Source of the DNA: Chloroflexota bacterium
GTDB taxonomy: Bacteria > Chloroflexota > Limnocylindria > Limnocylindrales > CSP1-4
Assembly (NCBI GenBank): GCA_016191425.1
Contig: JACPOR010000051.1
Span: 1 to 57,433 of the forward strand
Direction of reading: 5' to 3'
Length of the DNA: 57,433 bases
The notes below the pieces were generated by a model. That model did no database searches, was not told the origin of the DNA, and saw only the letters and a program-made list of their open reading frames with translations. The position numbers were made by a program, and so were the translations under genes. Shown here piece after piece: positions 7,941 through 17,138 of the stretch (the stretch's first letter is position 1; each line of letters opens with the position of its first letter).

Positions 7941-8202
7941 GCGGCGAGCATACCCGAGCCATCGGTGCCCGCCTGGAGCACAGGGGTCGACGTTCCGTGG
8001 CACGGAGCTCGCCGTTGCGTGGCACGGAGGTCGAACCACCGCGGTGAAATGGCGGCATCTGACCGTGACGCAACAGGTCGCGAATGCTAGGCTCTTGACA
8101 CCCGCGACCAAGTGGCCAGATCGGCCGAATGTGTGCGGCAGACGCCCTCGCCGACCACAGTCGTGTCCCGGTCGGTGTGATGGGCCAGGTGGAGGAGAAG
8201 GA
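7941..8202. other. divergent intergenic region
   Basis: This 262-bp region lies between the glutaminase gene and the first peptide-transporter operon. It holds a 17-bp repeat (7991-8007 and 8013-8029, one mismatch) and a TTGACA box at 8095-8100 that may be the -35 of the transporter promoter, although no good -10 follows at 17 bp. Confidence 0.4.
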
Positions 8203-9930
8203 ATGACCCAGCGCACGTTGAGGTCGCCTGTCATCGCGAAGTTAGCGACGGCAGCGATCGTCTTTGCGGCCTGTGGAGGCGCGGCATCCGCACCCCCCCC
8301 TACTGAGGCGCCGACCGTCGCCCCGCCGACAGTCGCCCCGACCGAAGCCGCCCCGTACGAGGGCATGGTCTACCCGACGACCGGCGAGGCCCCCTGTGGC
8401 ACCGCCCCGTACACCGGCAACTTCAAGAAGATCACCGCGGTCGATCGACTGACAGTCAAGTTCGAGCTCTGCGCTCCGGATGTCGCCTTCCTGTCGAAGG
8501 TCGCGTTCAGCGCCTTCGGAATCCAGGACTCGGACTACCTGACGGCCAACATGGCCAACAAGGCGATCCTCGATCAGCCGAACGGCACCGGCCCGTACCA
8601 ACTCGTCACCTGGGACAAGGGCAATCGCCTCGTCTTCAAGGCATTCGACGGGTACTGGGGCAGCAAGGCCCTCACGCCGAACCTTGAGTTCCGATGGAGC
8701 GATCAGGCCGCCCAGCGATGGATCGAGCTTCAGTCGGGCAACGTCGACGGCATCGACAACCCCGGTACCGACGACATTGCCGCGATCAAGGCCGACTCCA
8801 GCGTCGCGTTCTACGCACGGCCCGGCCTGAACACGCTGTACCTCGGCATGAACACCAAGATCGCCCCGTGGACGGACGTTCGCGTTCGTCAGGCGATTGC
8901 GATGGGCATCAACCGCGAGCAGATCGTCAAGAACTACTATCCGGAAGGTTCCGAGGTCGCACAGTACTTCACGCCGTGCGCCATTCCCTTCGCGTGTGAG
9001 GGCGAGCCCACCTGGGGCTTCGACGCCGCGGCCGCGAAGCAACTGCTCGTGGACGCCGGCTTCGACTTCTCGAAGACCTACAAGATCCAGTTCCGGGCGG
9101 CCGTTCGCGGCTACCTGCCCGATCCGCCCGTGATCGCGACCGAGATCTCGAACCAGCTCAAGACCAACCTTGGTATCAAGACGACCCTGGACCTGCAGGA
9201 GTCCGGAACGTTCCTCGATGCCAACGCCGCCGGCACCCTCGACGGCCTCTTCCTGCTGGGATGGGGTGCGGATTATCCGGATGTCACCAACTTCCTCGAC
9301 TACCACTTCGGTGGCGGTTCGGGGGCGAAGTTCGGTGCCCCGTTCCAGGACATCGTTGATGCCCTGAACAAGGGCGGCCAGTCGGCCGACGACGCAGTCC
9401 GCAAGGCGGCGTACACGGACGCCAACAACCTCATCAAGAAGAATGTCCCGATGGTCATCATCGCCCACGGTGGGTCCGGCACGGTCTTCAAGGCCGACGT
9501 TGCCGGCGCACATAGCTCGCCCCTCAGCAACGAGGTCTTCTCGGTGATGAAGGCGGGCGACCGTGACACCCTGGTCTGGATGCAGAATGCCGAGCCGCTC
9601 AGCCTCTATTGTGGAGACGAATCGGACGGCGAGACGCTCCGGGCCTGCGAGCAGATCAACGAGTCACTGTACGCGTACACCGTCGGGAGCACCGGTGTCG
9701 AGCCCTCGCTCGCGACCGGTTGCGAGCCGAATGCCGAACTCACGGTCTGGACCTGCACCCTGCGCGATGGCGTGAAGTTCCACAACGGTGCTGATCTCGA
9801 CGCCAATGACGTCGTCCTCAGCTACGCCGTCCAGTGGGATGCGGCGAACCCGCTTCACGTTGGGCGATCCGGCGCGTTCGAGTACTTCCCCGGCCTGTTC
9901 GGGGGCTTCCTCAACCCGCCCGCATCCTGA
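8203..9930 (+). CDS. peptide-binding lipoprotein (SBP family 5), apparently circularly permuted
   Basis: This is the extracellular substrate-binding component of a peptide or nickel-type ABC transporter. It has a lipoprotein signal with Cys24 in VFAAC, a Pro/Thr linker (about 28-60), then 515 residues in an unusual order. Residues 71-448 match the middle and C-terminal part of DppA-like proteins (VKFELCAPDVAFLSKVAF, GTGPYQLVTW, YWGSKALTP, DVRVRQAIAMGINR). Residues 454-570 match the family's N-terminal part (TLVWMQNAEP, ESLYAYTV, LRDGVKFHNGADLDANDVV, GAFEYFPG). The break falls in the loop between EYF and the FKKITAVD strand. The ATG at 8203 has a GGAGGAGAAGG ribosome site. Four transporter genes follow. 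The permutation is my inference from remembered family order. Confidence 0.85.
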   Translation: MTQRTLRSPVIAKLATAAIVFAACGGAASAPPPTEAPTVAPPTVAPTEAAPYEGMVYPTTGEAPCGTAPYTGNFKKITAVDRLTVKFELCAPDVAFLSKVAFSAFGIQDSDYLTANMANKAILDQPNGTGPYQLVTWDKGNRLVFKAFDGYWGSKALTPNLEFRWSDQAAQRWIELQSGNVDGIDNPGTDDIAAIKADSSVAFYARPGLNTLYLGMNTKIAPWTDVRVRQAIAMGINREQIVKNYYPEGSEVAQYFTPCAIPFACEGEPTWGFDAAAAKQLLVDAGFDFSKTYKIQFRAAVRGYLPDPPVIATEISNQLKTNLGIKTTLDLQESGTFLDANAAGTLDGLFLLGWGADYPDVTNFLDYHFGGGSGAKFGAPFQDIVDALNKGGQSADDAVRKAAYTDANNLIKKNVPMVIIAHGGSGTVFKADVAGAHSSPLSNEVFSVMKAGDRDTLVWMQNAEPLSLYCGDESDGETLRACEQINESLYAYTVGSTGVEPSLATGCEPNAELTVWTCTLRDGVKFHNGADLDANDVVLSYAVQWDAANPLHVGRSGAFEYFPGLFGGFLNPPAS

Positions 9931-9951
9931 CCCGATCCAGGCACAGCACTC

Positions 9952-9984
9952 GAGAGGGGCGTCGCCACCGGCGGCGCCCCTCTC
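9952..9984 (+). terminator. strong hairpin between binding-protein and permease genes
   Basis: GAGAGGGGCG (9952-9961) pairs perfectly with CGCCCCTCTC (9975-9984), with an inner CGCC/GGCG stem. There is no T-run after it. By analogy with other transporter operons it may stabilise the upstream mRNA or partly stop transcription, so that the binding protein is made in excess. Confidence 0.65.
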
Positions 9985-10036
9985 GTATCCGACCCCGTCC
10001 AACGACATCCGGATCCGAATGGACTGATCGAATCCA

Positions 10037-11113
10037 TTGACCAGATTCATCGCCAGGCGCGTGCTCATCACGATCCCCGTTCTGCTGGGACTCATCTTCG
10101 TGGTGTTCACGCTGGCGAGGGTCATCCCCGGCGACCCCTGCCGAGCCGTCCTCGGCGAGCGGGCGACCGACGCCGTCTGTGATGACTTCATCCGCCGCTA
10201 TGGCCTCGACCAACCCATTCCGATCCAGTTCGGCCTGTACCTGGGGCAGCTCTCCAGGGGTGACCTCGGTGTTTCGATCAAGCACTCGGAGCCCGTCACG
10301 CAGCTGCTGATCGACCGGCTGCCGACAACGATTGAGCTGACCCTCATGGCGCTGCTCTTCGCCGTGGTGGTCGGCGTCCCGCTGGGGTTGCTGTCGGCGT
10401 ACCGGCGCAATTCGCCCATCGATGTCGGCTCCATGATCGTCGCCAACATCGGCGTCTCGATGCCCGTCTTCGTGCTGGGCCTGTTACTCCAGTTCGTCTT
10501 CGCCCTGCTCCTGAAGGGCACACCCTTTGCGCTGCCGCCCTCGGGTCGGCTGTCGTCGGGCGTCGAGGTCCTGTCCCTCGTCGATGTCTGGCATCTCGAG
10601 AACGTCAGCGGGCCGTTGCGGGGCTTCCTCGACTTCGTCTCGCGCCTGTACATCCCCACGGCCCTGATCACCGGCCAATGGGGACCGCTTGGCGACGCCC
10701 TCAGGCACCTCCTCCTGCCGATGGTGGCCCTCGGCACGATTCCCCTGGCGATCATCGCCCGGATCACGCGCTCGAGCCTCCTGGAGGTCCTCGGGCTCGA
10801 CTACGTCAGGACGGCCCGCGCAAAGGGCCTCCGGGAGCGGACCGTGGTGCTGCGCCACGCCACCCGCAACGCGCTGCTGCCGGTAGTCACGATCGTGGGC
10901 CTGCAGCTCGGCGGCCTGCTCTCCGGAGCGGTCCTGACCGAAACGACGTTCAACCTCACCGGCGTCGGGCGGACAGTCTACGAGGCCATCACCGGCCGTG
11001 ACTACGTGGTGATCCAGGGATTCACCCTGATCGTGGCCTTCATCTACGTGTTCGTGAACCTGATCGTGGACCTCTCGTACGGCTTCCTCGATCCCCGGGT
11101 CCGCCAGCGATGA
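10037..11113 (+). CDS. peptide ABC transporter permease, DppB type
   Basis: This 358-residue inner-membrane permease has six predicted membrane segments. It opens TRFIARRVLITIPVLLGLIF and carries the EAA-loop region LDYVRTARAKGLRERTVV (about residues 255-272) that contacts the ATPases. The N-terminal periplasmic part contains RYGLDQPIPIQFG, typical of the DppB branch. The start is a TTG at 10037; no in-frame ATG or GTG is available close upstream. It lies 106 bp after the binding-protein gene, beyond the hairpin, and 13 bp before the second permease, so it belongs to the operon. Confidence 0.92.
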   Translation: MTRFIARRVLITIPVLLGLIFVVFTLARVIPGDPCRAVLGERATDAVCDDFIRRYGLDQPIPIQFGLYLGQLSRGDLGVSIKHSEPVTQLLIDRLPTTIELTLMALLFAVVVGVPLGLLSAYRRNSPIDVGSMIVANIGVSMPVFVLGLLLQFVFALLLKGTPFALPPSGRLSSGVEVLSLVDVWHLENVSGPLRGFLDFVSRLYIPTALITGQWGPLGDALRHLLLPMVALGTIPLAIIARITRSSLLEVLGLDYVRTARAKGLRERTVVLRHATRNALLPVVTIVGLQLGGLLSGAVLTETTFNLTGVGRTVYEAITGRDYVVIQGFTLIVAFIYVFVNLIVDLSYGFLDPRVRQR

Positions 11114-11126
11114 GGGCGAACGATCG

Positions 11127-12083
11127 ATGACCGATCACCATCCCACCCATCCGGCCGCGCCCGAATACGGCGACGCCGGAGAGATCCTGTCGACCAGGCC
11201 GGCGAGCCTGTGGCGAGACACCCTGACCGGGATCCTCCGGCAACGGTCCGCGGTCGTTGGCCTGCTGATCCTCGGCGTGTTCCTGTTCGTCGCGGTGTTC
11301 GCGGACCAGATCGCCCCGTTCGACCCGCGGGAGTCCATGCTCGGCATCGAGCCCGGGATCCAGAAGCAGGCGCCGCCGTGCATTCGCCTGCTCGGCTGTC
11401 CCGCCGATCGATTCGAGCACATCTTCGGCCTCGACACGAACTTCCAGGATGTCTTCAGCCGGGTCGTCATCGGGAGTCGGATCTCCATCGGGATCGGGTT
11501 CGCGGCGGTCGGCATGGCGATCGTCATCGGGGCGGCCATCGGCGCCATCGCCGGCTACGTCGGGGGCCGAACGGACAACATCCTGATGCGCCTCATGGAC
11601 ATCGTCCTCGCCTTCCCGTCGCTGCTCCTCGCGATCGTCATCGTCTCGGCCCTCGGGTCCAACCTGATGAACACCATGCTCGCGATCAGCATCGTCTCGA
11701 TCCCCGTCTATGCCCGGATCGTGCGTGCCTCAGTCATCGGCGCTCGCGAGAACGACTACGTGACAGCGTCGCGCGCCCTCGGCGAATCCACGACCGGCAT
11801 TCTCGTCCGCCGGATCATGCCCAATGCCATCACCCCCCTGATCGTCCAGGGCACCCTGGGCATCGGGACCGCCGTCCTCGAGATCGCGGCCCTCGCGTTC
11901 GTGGGCGTCGTGAGCCTCAGCGAGATCACCTGGGGCTCGATGATCGCCATCGAATTCCAGCGCCTCTTCACGGCCCCGCACATCATCCTCGCCCCGGGCC
12001 TGGCGATCACGTTCGTGGTCCTCGGGTTCAACCTGCTGGGCGACGGACTGCGCGACGCGTTTGATCCGAGGCTGAACCGATGA
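11127..12083 (+). CDS. peptide ABC transporter permease, DppC type
   Basis: The 318-residue second permease has a cytoplasmic N-terminus of about 40 residues, a first membrane helix near 43-62 and a five-helix block. The DppC-type motif where GTDxxGRDxxSR is usual reads GLDTNFQDVFSRVVIGSR, a noticeable drift. The EAA-loop YVTASRALGESTTGILVRRIMP is present, as is the closing NLLGDGLRDAFDPRL typical of the family. Its stop overlaps the next ATPase gene by 4 bp (ATGA at 12080-12083). It would pair with the DppB-type protein to form the pore. Confidence 0.92.
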   Translation: MTDHHPTHPAAPEYGDAGEILSTRPASLWRDTLTGILRQRSAVVGLLILGVFLFVAVFADQIAPFDPRESMLGIEPGIQKQAPPCIRLLGCPADRFEHIFGLDTNFQDVFSRVVIGSRISIGIGFAAVGMAIVIGAAIGAIAGYVGGRTDNILMRLMDIVLAFPSLLLAIVIVSALGSNLMNTMLAISIVSIPVYARIVRASVIGARENDYVTASRALGESTTGILVRRIMPNAITPLIVQGTLGIGTAVLEIAALAFVGVVSLSEITWGSMIAIEFQRLFTAPHIILAPGLAITFVVLGFNLLGDGLRDAFDPRLNR

Positions 12084-13165
12084 CCGAGGCAACCGTGGAA
12101 GAGATCACGCCAACACCGCAGAGGCGCGGACCCGCCGGTGAGCGGCTCCTCGATGTCCGCGGCCTCCGGACTTCGTTCTACACGAGAGACGGCGTGGTCC
12201 GGGCAGTGGACGGCATCGACTTCCACGTCGGCCGGTCCGAGATCCTCGGCCTCGTCGGGGAATCCGGGTGCGGCAAGAGTGTCACCAGCCTCTCGATCAT
12301 GCGCCTCATCGCGCGCCCGGGGATCATCGAGGCCGGCGAGGTCTGGTTCGATGGGCGGGATCTCCTCACGCTCTCCACGACCGAGATGCGAGCGATCCGG
12401 GGCAACCGGATCAGCATGATCTTCCAGCAGCCGACGTCGGCCCTGAACCCGGTCTGGGATGTCGGCCGCCAGATCGGCGAGGTCCTCGAGCTGCACCGCG
12501 GCATGACGCGCCGCGACGCGCGTCGCCAGGCGCTCGAGCTGCTCAGGATGGTCGGCATCCCCGACGCGAAGCGGCGGCTCGACGCGTACCCCCATGAGTT
12601 GTCCGGGGGCATGGCCCAGCGGGTCATGATCGCGATGGCCCTGGCCTGTGAGCCGGAGCTGCTGATCGCCGACGAGCCGACGACCGCCCTCGACGTCACG
12701 ATCCAGGCCCAGATCCTCGACCTGATGCGGGCTCTCCGCGATCGAACCGGCACGGCCATCATCCTCATCACCCACGACCTCGGGGTGGTCGCCGAGACGT
12801 GCGATCGCGTCTCCGTCATGTACGCCGGTGAGATCATCGAGCAGGCTGCCGTCGACGAGCTGTTCACGGCCCCGCTGCATCCGTACACGCGAGGGCTCCT
12901 GGGGTCCATCCCCGTGCTCGGCGACGTGCGCGACGCGCTGACGGTCATTCCCGGCAACGTGCCCAACCTGATCAATCTGCCGCCCGGCTGTCGCTTCGCG
13001 CCTCGCTGTTCGGCCCGCGTCGAACACTCGGTGACCCTGGCCGAAACGATGCATCCGGCTCTGCTTCCGACCGGCCCCGGGCACGAGGCCCGGTGTTGGC
13101 TCTACCACGATGAAGGTGGGCGCCTGAGGCCGGTGCCACTGGACAGGACCGGGCTCCCACGATGA
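12080..13165 (+). CDS. peptide ABC transporter ATPase, DppD type
   Basis: This is one of two cytoplasmic ATPases that drive uptake. The 361-residue protein has Walker A GESGCGKS (about 61-68), Q-loop [12 protein letters not shown], signature LSGGMAQR, Walker [13 protein letters not shown] and switch His in ITHDLG. The C-terminal oligopeptide-transporter extension (about 290-340) carries the Cys-containing [11 protein letters not shown] segment characteristic of Dpp/Opp ATPases. The ATG at 12080 overlaps the permease stop, and its own stop overlaps the next ATPase by 4 bp, so the operon is translationally coupled. Confidence 0.94.
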   Translation: MTEATVEEITPTPQRRGPAGERLLDVRGLRTSFYTRDGVVRAVDGIDFHVGRSEILGLVGESGCGKSVTSLSIMRLIARPGIIEAGEVWFDGRDLLTLSTTEMRAIRGNRISMIFQQPTSALNPVWDVGRQIGEVLELHRGMTRRDARRQALELLRMVGIPDAKRRLDAYPHELSGGMAQRVMIAMALACEPELLIADEPTTALDVTIQAQILDLMRALRDRTGTAIILITHDLGVVAETCDRVSVMYAGEIIEQAAVDELFTAPLHPYTRGLLGSIPVLGDVRDALTVIPGNVPNLINLPPGCRFAPRCSARVEHSVTLAETMHPALLPTGPGHEARCWLYHDEGGRLRPVPLDRTGLPR

Positions 13166-14223
13166 CCGACGTCGCGACGAGGCCGCTCGTCGAGGTCCGC
13201 GATCTCGTCAAGTACTTTCCGGTCCTTGGCGGACTGCTGCAGCGCGTCGTTGGACAGGTACAGGCGGTGGACGGCGTGAGCTTCGACATCCGGCGCGGCG
13301 AGACCCTCGGCCTCGTCGGCGAGTCGGGCTGCGGGAAGACCACTGTGGGGCGCCTCCTCCTCCGGCTCATCGAACCGTCGTCGGGAACCGTCACCTTCGA
13401 CGGGACGGATATCACGGCACTTCACGGGGCGGCCCTGAAGCCGTATCGACGGAAGATCCAGATCACCTTCCAGGACCCGTACGCGTCTCTCGACCCGCGG
13501 ACGCCGATCGGTGACAGCATCGGCGAGGGGCTCCGAATCCACGGCATCGGATCCGGAACAGAGCGCCAGCAGCGCGTCCGCAAGATGATGGACATGGTCG
13601 GCCTCGCCACCTACCCCTACCGACGCTACCCGCACGAGTTCTCGGGTGGCCAGCGGCAGCGAATCGGCATCGCCCGGGCGCTCGTCCTGGAGCCGGAGCT
13701 GCTCGTCTGCGACGAACCGGTCTCGGCGCTCGACGTGTCGATCCAGGCCCAGGTCCTCAATCTCCTCAAGTCACTTCAGCGTGAGCTCGGCCTGACCTAC
13801 GTGTTCATCGCCCACAACATGGGCGTGGTCGAGCACATCAGCGATCGCGTGGCCGTGATGTACCTCGGGAGGATTGCCGAGGTCGCCGATCGGCACGCGA
13901 TCTTCCGCGACCCGCACCACCCGTACACCCAGGCCCTGATGTCCGCCATCCCGATCCCGGACTCCCGGCGGCGTCGGGTGCGCGTGATCCTCAGCGGCGA
14001 TGTCCCCTCCCCCGTCAACCCGCCGGGAGGGTGTCGATTCCACCCACGGTGCCCGCTCCGCGACCGGCTCGGCCAGCCCGAGATCTGTGCCACCGAACAG
14101 CCGGCCCTGGTGGTGCGTGATGGGGCCGATCCCGTCGAGCACCTCGCCGCCTGCCACTTCGTGGACGCTCGCGAGGAACCAGCTCACAGCGTGGACGGAG
14201 CGCCGGTCCGCGTGATCGAGTAG
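13162..14223 (+). CDS. peptide ABC transporter ATPase, DppF type
   Basis: The second ATPase of the operon has 353 residues. It shows the DppF/OppF hallmarks: [20 protein letters not shown] before the core, Walker [11 protein letters not shown]-loop [13 protein letters not shown], signature [15 protein letters not shown], Walker [13 protein letters not shown] and [10 protein letters not shown]. The C-terminal [11 protein letters not shown] motif is present. The last codons run into a 20-bp tandem repeat array, so the final VRVIE residues are encoded by the first repeat copy. It ends the plus-strand operon and converges on the second transporter operon. Confidence 0.94.
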   Translation: MTDVATRPLVEVRDLVKYFPVLGGLLQRVVGQVQAVDGVSFDIRRGETLGLVGESGCGKTTVGRLLLRLIEPSSGTVTFDGTDITALHGAALKPYRRKIQITFQDPYASLDPRTPIGDSIGEGLRIHGIGSGTERQQRVRKMMDMVGLATYPYRRYPHEFSGGQRQRIGIARALVLEPELLVCDEPVSALDVSIQAQVLNLLKSLQRELGLTYVFIAHNMGVVEHISDRVAVMYLGRIAEVADRHAIFRDPHHPYTQALMSAIPIPDSRRRRVRVILSGDVPSPVNPPGGCRFHPRCPLRDRLGQPEICATEQPALVVRDGADPVEHLAACHFVDAREEPAHSVDGAPVRVIE

Positions 14224-14305
14224 CAGTCCGCGTGATCGAGTAACGGTCCGCGTGATCGAGTAACGGTCCGCGTGATCGAGTAGCAGTCCGCGTGATCGAG
14301 CAACA
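14206..14305. repeat. 20-bp tandem repeat array, five copies
   Basis: Five copies of GTCCGCGTGATCGAGTAGCA-like units start at 14206, 14226, 14246, 14266 and 14286, differing only in the last five bases. The first copy encodes the end and stop codon of the DppF-type gene; the rest lie in the convergent intergenic gap. Confidence 0.95.
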
Positions 14306-14308
14306 GTC

Positions 14309-14327
14309 GGCTCCGCCCGGCGGAGCC
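14309..14327. terminator. bidirectional terminator hairpin between converging operons
   Basis: GGCTCCG-CCCGG-CGGAGCC, a perfect 7-bp stem, directly abuts the stop codon of the lipoprotein gene and follows the 20-bp array. It could serve both converging operons. There is no clear T-run. Confidence 0.55.
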
Positions 14328-14915
14328 CTACAGGTTCAGGATCCGTTGTTGGAGGAGCGCCTCGGTCACGAGGTCGGAGAGGATCGCCCTGGCAGGGGCA
14401 TAGGCGTTCAGGCCTTCGGCGAGTTTGCGACTGCCTTCCTCAACTCCGGTGGCGTCTCCGGCCGTGATCGAATCGCGCAGCAGGGTGGCTCCCTCAATCA
14501 ACAGCGGGTATGCCTTCCGCAGGTAGCCGGCAAGCTCGGCCGTCTTGTTGAATCGTTCCAGTGGGTCGACGCTGGAAACCAGGTCCTGGACGACCGGGAT
14601 CAAGCCGTCCGCTGCGCCCCACATCAACCGTAGATCGTTCGAGTTGGCCGCGGTCATGAAGTCCTTGCCGGCCTTGGCGATCTCCCCGTCCGCTCCGGCA
14701 AGCTTGATGACCGCAAGGACGGCCGTCCCCGGCCAGCGTGGGGGTTTCGGGGCCGGCGAACCGGCTGGGTCCGATCCGGTGGCGGTCGGCGACGAAGCCG
14801 GGGTTGCTGTCGCGGCACCGCCGCAGGCTGTGACGAGGACGACGAGGTACAGGATCGACGGCCGGCATGGCCGACGACCACGGCGGCTCGAGCCGCCGCG
14901 AGGAACCGTGTTCAT
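14328..14915 (-). CDS. small lipoprotein of unknown function at end of transporter operon
   Basis: I do not recognise a family. The 195-residue product has a basic N-terminus, a hydrophobic run (about 20-30) and a lipobox ending at Cys31 (LVTAC), then a Pro/Ser/Thr linker (to about 60) and a mostly helical, Ala/Leu-rich domain (about 65-195) without cysteines. It is probably anchored outside the membrane. The ATG at 14915 overlaps the stop of the preceding OppF-type ATPase by 4 bp, which fixes the start and suggests co-translation with the transporter. It might assist the binding protein or be a metal- or peptide-related accessory. That is a guess from context only. Confidence 0.65.
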   Translation of the reverse strand: MNTVPRGGSSRRGRRPCRPSILYLVVLVTACGGAATATPASSPTATGSDPAGSPAPKPPRWPGTAVLAVIKLAGADGEIAKAGKDFMTAANSNDLRLMWGAADGLIPVVQDLVSSVDPLERFNKTAELAGYLRKAYPLLIEGATLLRDSITAGDATGVEEGSRKLAEGLNAYAPARAILSDLVTEALLQQRILNL

Positions 14916-16003
14916 ACCGGGGCGGCGATCGCCGTGTCGATGACGGATTGGGCGGCCACCCGGTCTGCGACGGTCGTGGCGGTGATTCTGTCCTCGAAAT
15001 GGCAGGCGACGCGGTGGCCGGTGCTGATGACGCGCAGCTCTGGTTCCTCGGTCGTGCAGCGCTCCGGGTTGCCGAGCTGCTCGCGCAGCCAGCAGCGGGT
15101 GCTGAATCGACACCCTGGCGGAGGGGCGACCGGAGACGGGACATCACCCTTGAGGACGAGGCGCTTCTGGCGTCGGCGGGGGTCCGGATCCGGGATCGCA
15201 GAGAGCAGCGCGATCGTGTAGGGGTGTCGGGCGTTGCGATAGAGATCGTCAACCGTGCCCACCTCCATGATCTTGCCGAGGTACATCACCCCGACCCGGT
15301 CGCTGAAGTACTGGATCACGGACAGGTTGTGGCTGATGAACAGGTACGTCAGGTTGAAATCGCGGCGCAGGTCGAGCAACAGGTTGAGCACCTGGCTCTG
15401 GATGGACACGTCGAGGGCCGATACGGGCTCGTCGCAGACGATGAACTTGGGTTCGAGAGCCAGGGCTCTCGCGACGCCGATCCGCTGACGCTGGCCACCC
15501 GAGAATTCATGAGGGTATCGGCGTGTGTATTCCCGGCGCAGACCAACCGTTTCGAGCGCGTCCTCGACCTTCTTGTCGCGAGCCTTCCGGTCGGTGAGCC
15601 CCTGGGCCAGGAGACCCTCGCCGATGATGTCGCTGATCGGCATGCGCGGATTCAGGGAGCCGAACGGATCCTGGAAGATGATCTGCATCTGACGCCGCAG
15701 ACGGCGCAGCTCGTCGACCGGGAGGCCGATGATGTCCGTGCCATCGAACTGGACCTCGCCGGCCGTCGGTTCGGTCAACCGGAGGACCGACCGCCCGAGC
15801 GTCGTCTTGCCACAGCCAGACTCACCGACGAGGCTGAACACCTCACCCGGGAAGACATCGAAATCCACACCGTCGACCGCGTAGACGGTCGCGACCTGGC
15901 GCTTGAGGATGCCACCGTGAATCGGGAAATGCTTCTTGAGCCCCTTGACGTGGAGCAGTGGCGCCCCGGCGGGCGAGATCGACTGGGGCGTCTCCGCGGT
16001 CAT
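14912..16003 (-). CDS. peptide ABC transporter ATPase, OppF type
   Basis: The 363-residue ATPase shows the OppF opening [18 protein letters not shown], Walker [11 protein letters not shown]-loop [15 protein letters not shown], signature [16 protein letters not shown], Walker [13 protein letters not shown], and SHNLSVIQY at the switch. The C-terminal [11 protein letters not shown] motif of oligopeptide ATPases is present, and a tail of about 25 residues is poorly conserved. It is the last canonical component of the minus-strand transporter operon, 22 bp after the OppD-type gene, and overlaps the lipoprotein gene by 4 bp. Confidence 0.94.
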   Translation of the reverse strand: MTAETPQSISPAGAPLLHVKGLKKHFPIHGGILKRQVATVYAVDGVDFDVFPGEVFSLVGESGCGKTTLGRSVLRLTEPTAGEVQFDGTDIIGLPVDELRRLRRQMQIIFQDPFGSLNPRMPISDIIGEGLLAQGLTDRKARDKKVEDALETVGLRREYTRRYPHEFSGGQRQRIGVARALALEPKFIVCDEPVSALDVSIQSQVLNLLLDLRRDFNLTYLFISHNLSVIQYFSDRVGVMYLGKIMEVGTVDDLYRNARHPYTIALLSAIPDPDPRRRQKRLVLKGDVPSPVAPPPGCRFSTRCWLREQLGNPERCTTEEPELRVISTGHRVACHFEDRITATTVADRVAAQSVIDTAIAAPV

Positions 16004-16025
16004 CGACCACTCCGGTTGGGTTGCG

Positions 16026-17138
16026 TCATGCTGGATCTTCCTTCAATCCTCGCCCGACACGCATTGCGTCGGCGTGAAGTTCGAGTGCGGCGACGCGGCG
16101 ACTCTCACCGGCCGCCTGGTGGAGGTGGCACCTGGCACGCCGCCCCGAACCGGATCCCACGACCGGGTATAGCTCCGGGGCGACCTCATGGCACAGGTCC
16201 CAGGCGTACGGGCAACGAGGTTCGAACCGGCAGGCCGGGGGCAGGTGGAACGGCGACGGCACCACGCCCTTGATCACGGACAACCGCCCGCCGCGCTTCT
16301 CCGCGGTCGGGATCGACTCGAGCAGGCCCATCGTGTAGGGCGCCTTCGGCTCCAGCATCACCTCGTTCGCGGTGCCCTGCTCCACGACCTGCCCGGCATA
16401 CATCACGACCACGTGGTCGACCATCTCGGCGACGACGCCGAGGTCGTGGGTGATGAGCAGCAGCGCCGACCCGGTCCGCTGCTGGATCACCTTCAGGAGC
16501 TCCAGGATCTGTGCCTGGATCGTGACGTCGAGGGCCGTCGTCGGCTCGTCCGCGATGAGCAACTTCGGCTCGCAGGAGAGCGCCATCGCGATCATCACCC
16601 GCTGGCGCATGCCGCCGGACATCTCATGCGGAAACTGCTTGATCCGGGCTTCCGGGCTCGGGATGCCGACAGACCGGAGGGATTCGATGGACCGATCGCG
16701 GGCCTCGTGCCTTGACACCTTGAGGTGGAGCCGGACCTGTTCGCCGATCTGTTCACCGATCGAGAGGACCGGGTTCAGGCTGGTCAAGGGCTCCTGGAAG
16801 ATCATGGCCATGTCCTTGCCCCGGATCCTGCGCATGGAGTCGAGCGGCATATGGAGGATCTCCCTGCCGTCGAACCAGACCTCCGACTCCGCGCCGATCA
16901 CCGCCGGGGGGATGTCGAGGAGGCGCATGATCGTCAGCGCCGTGACGCTCTTGCCCGAACCCGACTCGCCAACGATTCCGAGGGTCTGACCTCGACCCAG
17001 GGAGAAGGACACTCCGTCTACCGCGGGCACGATGCCATCGAGGACCTTGAAGTGCGTCTTCATGTCCCTGACATCGAGCAGGACTTCATGAGCCGGCGGC
17101 GAGCCCAGCGGCGCCGGGGCTGACAACGTTTCGGTCAT
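16026..17138 (-). CDS. peptide ABC transporter ATPase, OppD type
   Basis: The 370-residue ATPase carries Walker A GESGSGKS, Q-loop MIFQEPLTSLNP, signature [15 protein letters not shown], Walker [13 protein letters not shown] and [12 protein letters not shown]. The C-terminal extension has CRFEPRCPYAWDLC, the Opp/Dpp-specific cysteine motif. The ATG at 17138 overlaps the stop of the preceding permease by 4 bp. With the OppF-type protein it forms the energising pair of the second transporter. Confidence 0.94.
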   Translation of the reverse strand: MTETLSAPAPLGSPPAHEVLLDVRDMKTHFKVLDGIVPAVDGVSFSLGRGQTLGIVGESGSGKSVTALTIMRLLDIPPAVIGAESEVWFDGREILHMPLDSMRRIRGKDMAMIFQEPLTSLNPVLSIGEQIGEQVRLHLKVSRHEARDRSIESLRSVGIPSPEARIKQFPHEMSGGMRQRVMIAMALSCEPKLLIADEPTTALDVTIQAQILELLKVIQQRTGSALLLITHDLGVVAEMVDHVVVMYAGQVVEQGTANEVMLEPKAPYTMGLLESIPTAEKRGGRLSVIKGVVPSPFHLPPACRFEPRCPYAWDLCHEVAPELYPVVGSGSGRRARCHLHQAAGESRRVAALELHADAMRVGRGLKEDPA

